Positions 8,559 to 16,946 of a stretch of 64,000 bases of DNA are shown here, piece after piece (positions within the stretch are counted from its first letter, which is position 1; each line of letters begins with the position of its first letter). Origin of the DNA: Muribaculum intestinale (GTDB lineage: Bacteria > Bacteroidota > Bacteroidia > Bacteroidales > Muribaculaceae); NCBI RefSeq assembly GCF_002201515.1, contig NZ_CP021421.1, positions 806,001 to 870,000 of the forward strand, read 5' to 3'. The notes beneath the pieces were generated by a model. The model was not told the origin of the DNA. It searched no databases and worked only from the letters and a program-made list of their open reading frames with translations. The translations under genes and the position numbers were made by a program.

Positions 8559-9293
8559 TTAACGGCCACTCCTCACACTGCTCTTTATCGTGCGGAATGT
8601 CATTGTCACGGCGTCGAACATCAGCAGACGGCAATCGAGCAAATCGCCGGCATGCGACAGGTATTTTATCACCTCGGTGGCCTGAAGCGTGCCTATCACA
8701 CCGACCACGGTATTCATCACTCCATTGACCGAGCATGGCTGCTCCTGCGACGGAGGACGGCATCCGAACCATGCGCGATAGTCGGCGCCTCCGGGAAGAT
8801 AGGTGAATATCTGTCCGGCCATACGCTGCACGGCTCCATATACCATCGGCGTGCCAAGGGCCACACACGTGTCATTGACCAGAAGGCGCGTATCGAAATT
8901 GTCGGTACAGTCGACCACTATATCATAACCCTCCACGAGCGACGATGAATTGCGCGAGGTAAGCATCTCGCCTACCGTCACCACATTGACATGAGGATTT
9001 ATAGCTTTCATCTTCACGGCGGCGCTTTCCACCTTAGGGCGTCCGATGTCGGATGTATGATGAATAATCTGGCGCTGAAGGTTGCTTAGCGACACAGTGT
9101 CGGCATCGACTATGCCGATAGTCCCGACTCCTGCCGCCGCAAGATATAGACACACAGGAGAGCCAAGGCCTCCGGCTCCGACTACGAGTACACGCCCGCG
9201 CTCGATGGCACGCTGTCCGGGGAGGTCAATCTCACACAAAGCGCGGTGGCCGCTGTAGCGCACCGCTATATCTTCATCAATATCCTTATCCAT
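8559..9293 (-). CDS. ThiF/MoeB/HesA family adenylyltransferase lacking zinc cysteines
   Basis: This 244-residue E1-like protein would adenylate the C-terminal glycine of a small sulphur-carrier (ThiS/MoaD-type) protein. The ATP site is intact: GAGGLGSP near residue 38, the arginine finger in SNLQRQ, GRPKVES and the magnesium aspartate in DCTDNF. A candidate catalytic cysteine is in PCSVNGVM. Both CxxC zinc knuckles of MoeB/ThiF are missing: the CYRC position reads DYRA, and the protein stops after FRTIKSS without the usual C-terminal CPxCG. The upstream acyltransferase overlaps it by 8 bases. No thiS or moaD gene is nearby. Family sure, pathway unknown. Confidence 0.88.
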   Translation of the reverse strand: MDKDIDEDIAVRYSGHRALCEIDLPGQRAIERGRVLVVGAGGLGSPVCLYLAAAGVGTIGIVDADTVSLSNLQRQIIHHTSDIGRPKVESAAVKMKAINPHVNVVTVGEMLTSRNSSSLVEGYDIVVDCTDNFDTRLLVNDTCVALGTPMVYGAVQRMAGQIFTYLPGGADYRAWFGCRPPSQEQPCSVNGVMNTVVGVIGTLQATEVIKYLSHAGDLLDCRLLMFDAVTMTFRTIKSSVRSGR

Positions 9294-10449
9294 TTTCAGT
9301 GACTTTACTTATACTCATGCGCCTGTCGCGCACTCCTGCCGCAAGCCGGTCATAAGCCATTTTCCAGACGATGGGAACCGCGACGCCTACCACCGTATAT
9401 GCCACCCAGAATAAATCGGATGAAGCATAGTCGTGGATTACCATATGGCACCCTATCTGCCCGAAATCTAGACCGTACCACCATATCTTCACAAGACTCA
9501 CGAGCTTGAACGCCGATATATGGAACACAAACACACACATTGTCATCTCGCCGACGGTGACAAGCGTGCGACGCAGCACATTGTCGCGCCGGTCGACATG
9601 CTGTGCAATCCGGCGCAGGAGCATGAATCCGAGTATTCCCGTCACCGGCAGAGTTGCTACGGTAAGCAGCGCAGGTGTCAGCGTCATCCCGGTCCATTCC
9701 AGCCATGCCCCGGCTATCAGAAAAGCGAATATCGCGACGGCATGCCACCACGACAGGCGCGGCATACGCGGTTCCAAAGCCCGGAATATCACCCCGAAGC
9801 TGAAGAAGAATATGCCCCATGTCTCGCGTATGCCACCCTGCACAACGGTGACGATACGCATGCCGCATCCTATCTTGAAAAGGGCGAATGCAAGAGCGGC
9901 GGCACATATTATTAACGAGGCACGTACCACACCAATTCCGGGAAACATGTGGCGCAGAAGCAGCCGCAGCAACAGATACCCGACAGAAGTAATCAGCAGC
10001 GCTCTGAAAAACCAGAACGCTCCTGCCATGAACTCGTCGTAGCCGGCCATTGAAAATATGATATGCACAAGCCTCTGAAAGAATGAATGCAGCGTGTAGG
10101 GATGTGTGACTCCACCCTTCCAGTTGCCGTACGTCTCATTAAGTATGCCGAAATAAAACAATATGTTGTGGAGCACCAGAAACAGGAGCGCCCACTTCAC
10201 AAACGGGAAATAAAGCCCTCTGACACGCTTCATGCAGAATCGCCAGGGGTCGTCGAGACTCGACTGCGAAAAGAAATATCCGGCAGCGATGAAAAACACC
10301 GGCATATGGAAAAGATATATAAACCGCACAAGCATGTCGCCACCTTCGGCATGGCCTGCAACCATAAGGATGATAGCCATACCCTTCACAATCGACATAA
10401 CTGTGTTACGTGGACGGGACTTATTAGCTGTTGCAACCGAGTTTTCCAT
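9286..10449 (-). CDS. Acyltransferase family 3 membrane protein
   Basis: This 387-residue integral membrane protein has about ten hydrophobic helices. Family 3 acyltransferases (OafA/NodX/WecH type) move acetyl or succinyl groups onto surface sugars. The family's N-terminal signature is clear: SIVKGMAIILMVAGH, with the catalytic-type histidine, then FIYLFHMPVFFIAAGYFF. The next gene, a ThiF-like protein, starts 8 bases before this one ends, so translation is coupled. The annotated ATG is only about 9 bases from a good -7 element. The Met at residue 18 (10398), right before the conserved segment, is a realistic alternative start. Acceptor unknown. Confidence 0.88.
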   Translation of the reverse strand: MENSVATANKSRPRNTVMSIVKGMAIILMVAGHAEGGDMLVRFIYLFHMPVFFIAAGYFFSQSSLDDPWRFCMKRVRGLYFPFVKWALLFLVLHNILFYFGILNETYGNWKGGVTHPYTLHSFFQRLVHIIFSMAGYDEFMAGAFWFFRALLITSVGYLLLRLLLRHMFPGIGVVRASLIICAAALAFALFKIGCGMRIVTVVQGGIRETWGIFFFSFGVIFRALEPRMPRLSWWHAVAIFAFLIAGAWLEWTGMTLTPALLTVATLPVTGILGFMLLRRIAQHVDRRDNVLRRTLVTVGEMTMCVFVFHISAFKLVSLVKIWWYGLDFGQIGCHMVIHDYASSDLFWVAYTVVGVAVPIVWKMAYDRLAAGVRDRRMSISKVTENG

Positions 10450-10457
10450 ATTACGGC

Positions 10458-10489
10458 CAAATTTAGCTATTTTTTTTGTAATTTTGCAA
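10458..10489. promoter_or_regulatory. Overlapping divergent promoters
   Basis: On the minus strand, TAAATTTG (10458-10465) is preceded by TTG at 10487-10489 with a 21-base spacer, serving the acyltransferase. On the plus strand, TAATTTTG (10479-10486) serves the Yip1-like gene at 10521. The two promoters interlock within 32 bases, so RNA polymerase can probably occupy only one at a time. Confidence 0.6.
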
Positions 10490-10520
10490 CCTCCACACCA
10501 TACATAATCTCATACGAATT

Positions 10521-11072
10521 ATGCTGAAATTTATCGGCTGCATGATGCAGCTTATCATATCCCCGGGCAAAGGTTGGGCAGATATCGACGAAGTCGGCGA
10601 GTCACCGCAGCAACTCGCCACATCCGGTTTCTATCCGTTGCTCGGCATTACCGCTTGCTCGGCATTCCTGCCCCGCATCTACGACAAGAATCTCACGCTC
10701 CCGGTGCTGGTAGAAAGCGCGGTTGTGACATTCGTGAGCTATTTCATAGCCTATTTTCTTGCATCCGCCCTTATGTCGGCCACGATAGGCAAGGTGTCGA
10801 CCGACAATCCAGGTGACAAGAAGATAAACACATTCATACTCTACAATCTGTCGATACTGGCCTTGATAACGCTGATACGCAACTGCCTGCCTATGGAGTT
10901 GTCGCTCGTGCAGTTCATGCCGCTGTTTGTGCTCGTAATCATGTGGGCCGGCCGGCAATACCTCAACGTTGCGGAAGGAAACATCCCATCGTTCCTGCTG
11001 CTCTGCGGGCTGTTTATCCTCCTGCCCCCCTACGTGGTAGGCTATATTTTCAAATTGCTTATGCCTATATGA
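10521..11072 (+). CDS. Yip1-like polytopic membrane protein
   Basis: This 183-residue membrane protein has about five hydrophobic helices after a short amphipathic start (IISPGKGWADID). That motif, ISPgkgW followed by a multi-helix bundle, is typical of the bacterial Yip1 family often found in Bacteroidetes. The biochemical role of bacterial Yip1 proteins is not established. The gene lies 72 bases upstream of smpB on the same strand, so co-transcription is possible. It shares a compact divergent promoter region with the acyltransferase. Family assignment moderate to good. Confidence 0.75.
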   Translation: MLKFIGCMMQLIISPGKGWADIDEVGESPQQLATSGFYPLLGITACSAFLPRIYDKNLTLPVLVESAVVTFVSYFIAYFLASALMSATIGKVSTDNPGDKKINTFILYNLSILALITLIRNCLPMELSLVQFMPLFVLVIMWAGRQYLNVAEGNIPSFLLLCGLFILLPPYVVGYIFKLLMPI

Positions 11073-11144
11073 TTTGTCTGCAAGCCACAGGCAGACATGC
11101 CAATAAGAGACACTACAATCAACACACGCGAGTAATCTGACAAC

Positions 11145-11597
11145 ATGAACAGTAAAGAAATCAACATAAAAAACCGGCGTGCCACCTACGACTACGCCAT
11201 CACCGAGACTTTTACAGCGGGGATTGTGCTTACCGGCACCGAGATAAAGTCGCTGCGCCAGGGAAAAGCGAGCCTTGTCGACACATTCTGCCTTGTCGAC
11301 AACGGAGAGGTATGGGTGAAAAACATGTATATCGCCGAATACTTCTACGGCACCTACAACAACCACACCGAACGCCGCGACCGCAAGCTGCTGCTCAACC
11401 GCAAGGAGATAGCGCGTATGGAGAAATCGGGAAAAGAGGCCGGATTTACCATTGTTCCGCTGCGCCTGTTTATCAATGAGCGCGGTCTGGCCAAGCTGGT
11501 TGTGGGCATAGCCCGCGGTAAAAAAGAGTACGACAAGCGCCAGTCAATCAAAGAGCGCGAGGACAAGCGCGACATGGCCCGCATGATGCAGAAATAA
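11145..11597 (+). CDS. smpB: SsrA-binding protein SmpB
   Basis: SmpB binds tmRNA and is required for trans-translation, which rescues stalled ribosomes. The 150-residue length is normal. The conserved N-terminal block [12 protein letters not shown], then [15 protein letters not shown] near residue 32, and the basic tail [16 protein letters not shown] are all visible. The tail is the segment that enters the empty mRNA channel. The tmRNA gene itself is not in this window. A tRNA-Leu gene with its own promoter follows 129 bases later. Very high confidence. Confidence 0.97.
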   Translation: MNSKEINIKNRRATYDYAITETFTAGIVLTGTEIKSLRQGKASLVDTFCLVDNGEVWVKNMYIAEYFYGTYNNHTERRDRKLLLNRKEIARMEKSGKEAGFTIVPLRLFINERGLAKLVVGIARGKKEYDKRQSIKEREDKRDMARMMQK

Positions 11598-11677
11598 TGT
11601 AGCCTCGCCATGCATCTTCGGTTCTGCTTCCGGATGCGATATATGCGGAGCATTGTGCAGTCAATCACGACAAAAGA

Positions 11678-11709
11678 TTTGCACAATCAAAAAAAACTAC
11701 ATACCTTTG
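11678..11709 (+). promoter_or_regulatory. Promoter of tRNA-Leu
   Basis: TTTG (11678-11681), a 20-base spacer and TACCTTTG (11702-11709) form a textbook Bacteroidetes promoter. Transcription would begin about 10-12 bases before the tRNA 5' end. Confidence 0.8.
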
Positions 11710-11726
11710 CACCCATAATACCGGCT

Positions 11727-11810
11727 GCCTGAATGGTGGAATGGTAGACACGAGGGACTTAAAATCCCTTGGCCATAACGGCTGTGTGGGTTCGAGTCCC
11801 ACTTCAGGTA
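11727..11810 (+). tRNA. tRNA-Leu (anticodon TAA)
   Basis: The sequence folds as a class II tRNA. The acceptor stem is GCCTGAA with TTCAGGT (first pair G-T). The D-arm contains TGGTAGA. The anticodon arm is AGGGA-CTTAAAA-TCCCT with anticodon TAA. A variable arm follows (TGGCCATAACGGCTG region), and the T-arm is GTGGG-TTCGAGT-CCCAC. The discriminator is A; the 3' CCA is not fully encoded (CCC follows). It has its own promoter upstream and terminator downstream. Confidence 0.96.
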
Positions 11811-11817
11811 CCCCCTA

Positions 11818-11858
11818 ATCGCCGCACTGACCAAAAGAGGTCAGTGCGGCGATTTTTT
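11818..11858 (+). terminator. Rho-independent terminator of tRNA-Leu
   Basis: A perfect 15-bp hairpin (arms 11818-11832 and 11839-11853, loop AAAAGA) is followed by a run of T through 11858. It starts 8 bases after the tRNA. Confidence 0.93.
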
Positions 11859-11880
11859 GCATCAATGGGGATGGGCATTT

Positions 11881-11983
11881 TTGTCGCCGGGCATGTCATG
11901 ATGTGTGGTATACCCCACCCTGCGAACCGCTATGGCGCCTGTTGGGTGGGGCTAACGTCTCCCCGTTTTATGCCCGGCGACAA
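11881..11983. other. 103-base foldable element of unknown type
   Basis: The outer arms 11881-11894 and 11970-11983 are perfect complements (14 pairs, TTGTCGCCGGGCAT). Inside them, CCCCACCC (11913-11920) pairs with GGGTGGGG (11944-11951). It lies between the tRNA-Leu terminator and the SusD terminator and contains no gene. It could be a structured RNA on either strand or a repeated palindromic unit; I recognise no known RNA family. A single copy is seen in this window. Confidence 0.6.
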
Positions 11984-12008
11984 GTCGAAAAAGGAACCTG
12001 ACGGGAGC

Positions 12009-12048
12009 AAAAAAAGAGACGGTGTGTCAGCCTCTCTGACACACCGTC
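12009..12048 (-). terminator. Terminator of the GH16-SusC-SusD operon
   Basis: A 13-bp perfect hairpin (12018-12030 with 12036-12048) is followed on the minus strand by a T-run (complement of the A-run at 12009-12015). It lies 49 bases after the susD stop. Confidence 0.9.
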
Positions 12049-12096
12049 GGGTTATATTGAACCAATCAATAAAGACCTAAATCCAAGTGGATGACA

Positions 12097-13731
12097 TTAC
12101 TTCCATTCGTCGTGCTGCACGAGCTTGGAGTTGGTGTTTATCTCGCCCTGAGGAATGGGCCATACTGTATCCTGAGGACCACGGGGGTTCTGGTGGTTCA
12201 GCACACCATAACCGTTGGCACGGTCCTGCTGCATGCGAGTCTGGGCATTTGCAAACTCACCCCAGCGATAGAGGTCGGCAAAACGGAGATCCTCGAAGGC
12301 GAGCTCTACGCGACGCTCGTGGCGCACGATAGCACGAAGCTCGGCCTGAGAGAGGCTCTTGTTCTTACCCTCTACATCACCTACCTTGGGCATACCTACG
12401 CGCTGACGCACCTGGTCGATGCAGTCGATGGCTGTAGTAGTGTCGGTACCCTTCTCGATAAGAGCCTCAGCATAGCTGAGAAGCACCTCGGCATAGCGGA
12501 TAATGTAGTAGTCCATTGAGCCGTCGTATTCGTTCTGGGTATTTTCGGGGATGTACCATTTGAAGATATGCACTGTAGACGATGCTCCGCAGGTAGCGTA
12601 ATATGTGCCATTCCATGTCATGCCGGGCACAAACAGAGTGCCTTTGAGACGCGGGTCGCGGTTGTCCCACATACGGAGATCCTGATTGGTCTTCGAATAG
12701 GGATTGCTTCCGCCCGGGAGGAGTTCGGCGGGGAAGAGAGGAGACTCAGTGATGGGGAGACCATCGGTGCAGTAATATTCGTTGGCAAGGTTCATCGATG
12801 CCTCGATAGCGTTCATGGGAGCTTTCCATGCGATACCGAATGTCTGACCTTCGCCCAGAGCCGGGCCCTTGTAGTGCACGCTCAGGAGCACTTCGTCGGC
12901 GTTTTCATTGGCTTCGGTAAAGAGGTCGCGGAAGTTGGCATAGAGGTCGGAGCCGTCGCCGGCCTTAAAGAGCTGTGCCTTGCCGTATACATTCTTATAC
13001 GCATTGATAGCTTCGTCATAAAGGCCGGAGAAGAGGGCGATACGACCGAGGATGGCGTATCCGGCTTCGCGGCTCATGCGGCCTACGCTCTGTGAGCCCT
13101 TTGCGGGGAGGTTGGGGAGATTGGCTTTCAGCTCGGCAATAATCGAGTTGACGATATCGGCCTTCGGAGTTTTAGCTACTTCGGCAGTTGCCATCGTGAG
13201 CGGCTCGGTGAAATAGGGCACATCGCGGAACACCGATGTAAGGTTGCAGTAAGCGAGCGCGCGCAGAGCCATGGCTTCGGCACGGAACACATTCTTTACA
13301 GCATCGGATGCTGCGATACGGTCGATATTGGCAGTCACCTCGTTGCAACGCTTAACGAGCTCGAAGTTGGCGTTCCAGTACATCGAGAAGCACTCGTCGT
13401 TGGTGCCGGAAGTACATTCGCTGATTGAGCTGCCGAGCATCCAGTTGCCCCAGGTGTGGTCACCGTTGTCGGTCGATGTCTCGCGCGAGAGGAAACCGAA
13501 GTTCCAGTTGTCGAGGTGATCGTTGTAGAGGTTCATCGACTGCATAGCGTCGTAGCAGGCGGTAAGCCCCATCAGGGCATCTGCCTCGTTAGCCCAGAAT
13601 GTGGATGACGAGGGCTGGTTGGGGTTGTCGACATTGAGGAAGTCATCGGAGCAAGAGGTCGACGTCATGGCCATGGCCGCAATGAGGGCCGAGCCAAAAA
13701 GAGTCTTTATGTTGAAAATATTATGTTTCAT
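12097..13731 (-). CDS. SusD/RagB family surface glycan-binding lipoprotein
   Basis: This 544-residue outer-membrane lipoprotein captures oligosaccharide and forms the lid on its SusC partner. A signal peptide ends in the lipobox TSTSC, followed by SDDFLNVDNPN, the usual SusD N-terminus. The internal alpha-helical TPR-like region and the C-terminal block with VRHERRVELAFEDLRFADLYRW, shown here in part, are characteristic. The gene follows susC by 18 bases, and a terminator ends the operon. With the GH16 enzyme upstream, the ligand is inferred to be a beta-1,3 or mixed-linkage glucan. Family sure, ligand inferred. Confidence 0.96.
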   Translation of the reverse strand: MKHNIFNIKTLFGSALIAAMAMTSTSCSDDFLNVDNPNQPSSSTFWANEADALMGLTACYDAMQSMNLYNDHLDNWNFGFLSRETSTDNGDHTWGNWMLGSSISECTSGTNDECFSMYWNANFELVKRCNEVTANIDRIAASDAVKNVFRAEAMALRALAYCNLTSVFRDVPYFTEPLTMATAEVAKTPKADIVNSIIAELKANLPNLPAKGSQSVGRMSREAGYAILGRIALFSGLYDEAINAYKNVYGKAQLFKAGDGSDLYANFRDLFTEANENADEVLLSVHYKGPALGEGQTFGIAWKAPMNAIEASMNLANEYYCTDGLPITESPLFPAELLPGGSNPYSKTNQDLRMWDNRDPRLKGTLFVPGMTWNGTYYATCGASSTVHIFKWYIPENTQNEYDGSMDYYIIRYAEVLLSYAEALIEKGTDTTTAIDCIDQVRQRVGMPKVGDVEGKNKSLSQAELRAIVRHERRVELAFEDLRFADLYRWGEFANAQTRMQQDRANGYGVLNHQNPRGPQDTVWPIPQGEINTNSKLVQHDEWK

Positions 13732-13749
13732 GATTTGTTCCTTTCGGGA

Positions 13750-16700
13750 TTAGAATTGAACATTAACGCCGAATGAATATGTCTTCATGCCGGGATGCAC
13801 ATCCTGACGGCTGTCGCCTGAGGTCTTTTCGGGATCCCAGTTCTTGAGGCTGGTGATTGTCCAGAGGTTGCCGCCCGAGAAGTAGAGACGGATGCTGGAG
13901 ATACCGGCCTTGGCGAGCACTGGCTGACGGAAAGTGTAGCCAACTTCGACTGTCTTCAGACGCAGATAGCTTGCGTCTTCGAGCCAGAATGAAGAGTATT
14001 TGTCGTTGGCGGTGTTGCCGATACGGGGCATTGAGCCGTTGGGGTTTGTCTCTGACCAGCGGTCGAGGAAGCGTTCGGTGAGGTTGCCTCGGATATCGGA
14101 GGTAGTCTCCCAGCAGTAGCGTTCGATACCGCTTACGCCCTGGAAGAATGCCGACACGTCGAAGTTTTTCCAAGTGGCGCCGAGGTTGAATGCGTAGCTG
14201 TATTTGGGGAAGGGATTACCGATAATCTTGCGGTCGGTGTCGTTGACATCGCCGCTTCCGTCAACATCCTCATACATGATATCGCCGGGCTTGGGAACAG
14301 AGCCGTACTGAGTGACAACCTGTCCGTCGGGGGTGAGGCGGTTGTTGACATCATCCTGTGTGCGGTAGATGCCGATAGCCTTGAGCGCATAATATGATCC
14401 GATAGGATCGCCGATGCGGTTGATGGTATTGCCGGAGATACGCTCTTCCTGACCTCCCATGGCGAGAATTTCGTTCTTCACATGAGAGATGCTGAAGCCT
14501 ACGTTCCATGTCCAGTCGCCGTAGGAGTCGAGATAGTTCACACTCCATTCGAGACCACGGTTGCGCACTGTACCCACATTCTGGTAAGGAGCACCGAGGT
14601 TGCCGAGGAATATACCGGGCATGGCGAGCTGCATGAGGATGTCGGAGGTCTTCTTGTCGAACCAGTCGAAAGAGGTGGTGACGCGGTTGTTCCAGAATCC
14701 GAGGTCGACACCGAGGTTCCATGTGCGGGTTGTCTCCCAGCGGATATCGTCGTTAGGCACAGAGGTGGCTACCATACCGGCCTGCTTGTCGACAGCCTCG
14801 TTGAAGAAATAGTTGCCCGATGCGCCGAGGGTGGCTGTGTAGGGATAGTTGCCTATCTCCTGGTTGCCGAGCTTACCCCATGAGGCACGAATCTTACCCA
14901 TGTTGAGAATCTCCTGAATATTGAAATTCTGGAAGAACTTCTCGTTGGTGAACACCCAACCTAGCGATACTGAGGGGAATGTGGCGTAGCGATTCTTGGA
15001 GGGGAGGCGTGACGAACCGTCGTGGCGCACGTTGAATTCCAGCATGTAGCGGTTGTCGTAGATGTAGTTGATGCGCCCGAAAAACGACTGCAGGCGATAT
15101 CCCTGCGAGCTGCCGCCGGCTGTAGGATTCTTTGTGCCGCCGTCGAGTTCATAGATATTGTTGGTCGGGAAACCGGCCTTGGAGGCAGTGGTGCTGCGGT
15201 ACTCCGAACTGATGGCCGAGTGGCCGGCAAGGAGGTTGATTTCATGTACACCGAAGCGCTTGTTGTAGGTAAGGAGGTTTTCGATGGTCCAGGTGGCGTT
15301 GTTGTACCAGTAGTCTGTGAGTGAGTTCTCGGTGCTGCCGGCCTTGATTACATTGCCGTCGGAATCGTAACGCTCGCCGCCGGTGGGATTGAACGCCTTG
15401 GTGGTGTTCATGTCGAAGTTGTAGGCGAGGTTGAGCTGGTACTTGAGGCCATCGTAGATGTCGATTGCGGCCCAGGCCTTTCCGTTGAAGAACCATTTGT
15501 AGTTGTTGCGGTAGCCGTTGGTCATGCTCTCAAGCGGGTTCTTCATCTGCTCGGCGTTAAGACCGGAAGGTGTGTTGGACGAACCGTCGATATAACCGAA
15601 ATGACCGTTGGAGTACATAGCTGGCACAGTGGGGCGTGTAAACCACGAGATGTAGCGCATCACACCACCCTCACCGTCTACATTGATACATGGAGCGGTA
15701 ATCTTGCTGCGCGAACCGAAAGCGTTCATACCGAATGAGAATCGCTTGTATTTGGTGTCGAGGTTAAGACGGAATCCGAGACGCTCAACGCCGGTCTGCA
15801 TCATGATACCGTCCTGGTTGGAGTAGCTGAGCGACGCCATATAGTTGCTGGTGCCCGAGCCGCCCGACACGCCTATGCGATGCTGCCACATGGGAGCGTT
15901 GCGAAGCACCTCGTCGAGCCAGTCGGTGTTGGCATAATGGTCGGGGTCGCTGCCGTCGCGCAGTTTCTGGAGGGCTGCGTCGTCGTATGTTGCATCACGG
16001 TTGGCATATGCCATGGCCTCGTTGCGGATAAGAGCCCAGTTGTAGGAGTCGACATAATTGGGAAGAGTGCCGGGAGTCTGGAGGGTATAGCTGCCCTGGT
16101 AGTTCACGCTTACCTTCTCCGACTTCTGTCCGCGCTTGGTGGTGACAAGGATAACGCCGTTGGCGGCACGCACACCATAGATTGCCGCTGATGCAGCGTC
16201 CTTAAGTACCGACACACTCTCGATATCGGCTGCGGGTAGTTCCGACAGCTGCGAGAGGGCACACTCTACTCCGTCGATAAGGAGCATCGGGTTGTTGTTG
16301 CCGAAAGTACCGATACCGCGGATACGGATTTCAGGGTTGTCGGCACCGGCCTGGGCGCCACTTCCTGTCATCACAAGTCCGGGTACACGTCCTTGAAGTA
16401 GGGTTGCAGTGTTGGCCACGGGTATGTTTTCAATATCCTTGGAAGATACAGAGGCTACCGCACCTGTAAGGTTGATTTTCTTTTGTGTGGCATAACCTAC
16501 TACCACAGTTTCGTCAAGCATTGTGCTTGAGGGCTGGAGCACGACATCGAACGATGTACGGTCGCCAACGGGATAGGTTGCGGGCGAATAGCCGATATAG
16601 CTTACCGTAATGCTCTGCTTCGGGTCAGCATCAAGCCTGAATTCTCCATTTACGTCAGTAATCACGGTCACTTTCGTGCCCTTGATTTCAACTCTCGCGC

Positions 16701-16830
16701 CGATCAACGGCTCACCGTCAGGATCGGTGACAGTTCCCTTCACCACGGCTCCTTGAGCCACAGTGACAGCGCAGACCATAGCGCTCATGGCCATGCCGCG
16801 GCGGAACTTACTGAAATAGTTCACACTCAT
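13750..16830 (-). CDS. SusC/RagA family TonB-dependent transporter
   Basis: This 1026-residue outer-membrane barrel imports oligosaccharides using TonB energy. I chose ATG 16830; the open frame extends 19 codons further up, but the signal peptide (FRRGMAMSAMVCAVTVAQG) starts only here. Next come a carboxypeptidase-regulatory-like domain (VKGTVTDPDGEPLIGA), the TonB box region LDETVVVGY, the plug with IRIRGIGTFGNNNPMLLIDG, and the long beta-barrel ending in FGVNVQF. It sits 116 bases after the GH16 gene and 18 bases before susD. No anti-sigma/sigma pair or hybrid sensor is adjacent, so the control of this locus is not visible here. Confidence 0.97.
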   Translation of the reverse strand: MSVNYFSKFRRGMAMSAMVCAVTVAQGAVVKGTVTDPDGEPLIGARVEIKGTKVTVITDVNGEFRLDADPKQSITVSYIGYSPATYPVGDRTSFDVVLQPSSTMLDETVVVGYATQKKINLTGAVASVSSKDIENIPVANTATLLQGRVPGLVMTGSGAQAGADNPEIRIRGIGTFGNNNPMLLIDGVECALSQLSELPAADIESVSVLKDAASAAIYGVRAANGVILVTTKRGQKSEKVSVNYQGSYTLQTPGTLPNYVDSYNWALIRNEAMAYANRDATYDDAALQKLRDGSDPDHYANTDWLDEVLRNAPMWQHRIGVSGGSGTSNYMASLSYSNQDGIMMQTGVERLGFRLNLDTKYKRFSFGMNAFGSRSKITAPCINVDGEGGVMRYISWFTRPTVPAMYSNGHFGYIDGSSNTPSGLNAEQMKNPLESMTNGYRNNYKWFFNGKAWAAIDIYDGLKYQLNLAYNFDMNTTKAFNPTGGERYDSDGNVIKAGSTENSLTDYWYNNATWTIENLLTYNKRFGVHEINLLAGHSAISSEYRSTTASKAGFPTNNIYELDGGTKNPTAGGSSQGYRLQSFFGRINYIYDNRYMLEFNVRHDGSSRLPSKNRYATFPSVSLGWVFTNEKFFQNFNIQEILNMGKIRASWGKLGNQEIGNYPYTATLGASGNYFFNEAVDKQAGMVATSVPNDDIRWETTRTWNLGVDLGFWNNRVTTSFDWFDKKTSDILMQLAMPGIFLGNLGAPYQNVGTVRNRGLEWSVNYLDSYGDWTWNVGFSISHVKNEILAMGGQEERISGNTINRIGDPIGSYYALKAIGIYRTQDDVNNRLTPDGQVVTQYGSVPKPGDIMYEDVDGSGDVNDTDRKIIGNPFPKYSYAFNLGATWKNFDVSAFFQGVSGIERYCWETTSDIRGNLTERFLDRWSETNPNGSMPRIGNTANDKYSSFWLEDASYLRLKTVEVGYTFRQPVLAKAGISSIRLYFSGGNLWTITSLKNWDPEKTSGDSRQDVHPGMKTYSFGVNVQF

Positions 16831-16946
16831 AATGATTGGTAAATAACGGGCTTCCGACTCCGTATGTATGGAGACAGTATCACCCAAGATTAGAATAGAT
16901 GGTTTGTGTTCTGCTAAAATTTAAGGTAAGATACGCGTAATCCACA

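Noticed and set aside
11727..11983. tRNA-Leu as an integration site for an island containing the glycan locus
   Set aside because: No integrase and no repeat of the tRNA 3' end is found downstream within the window.
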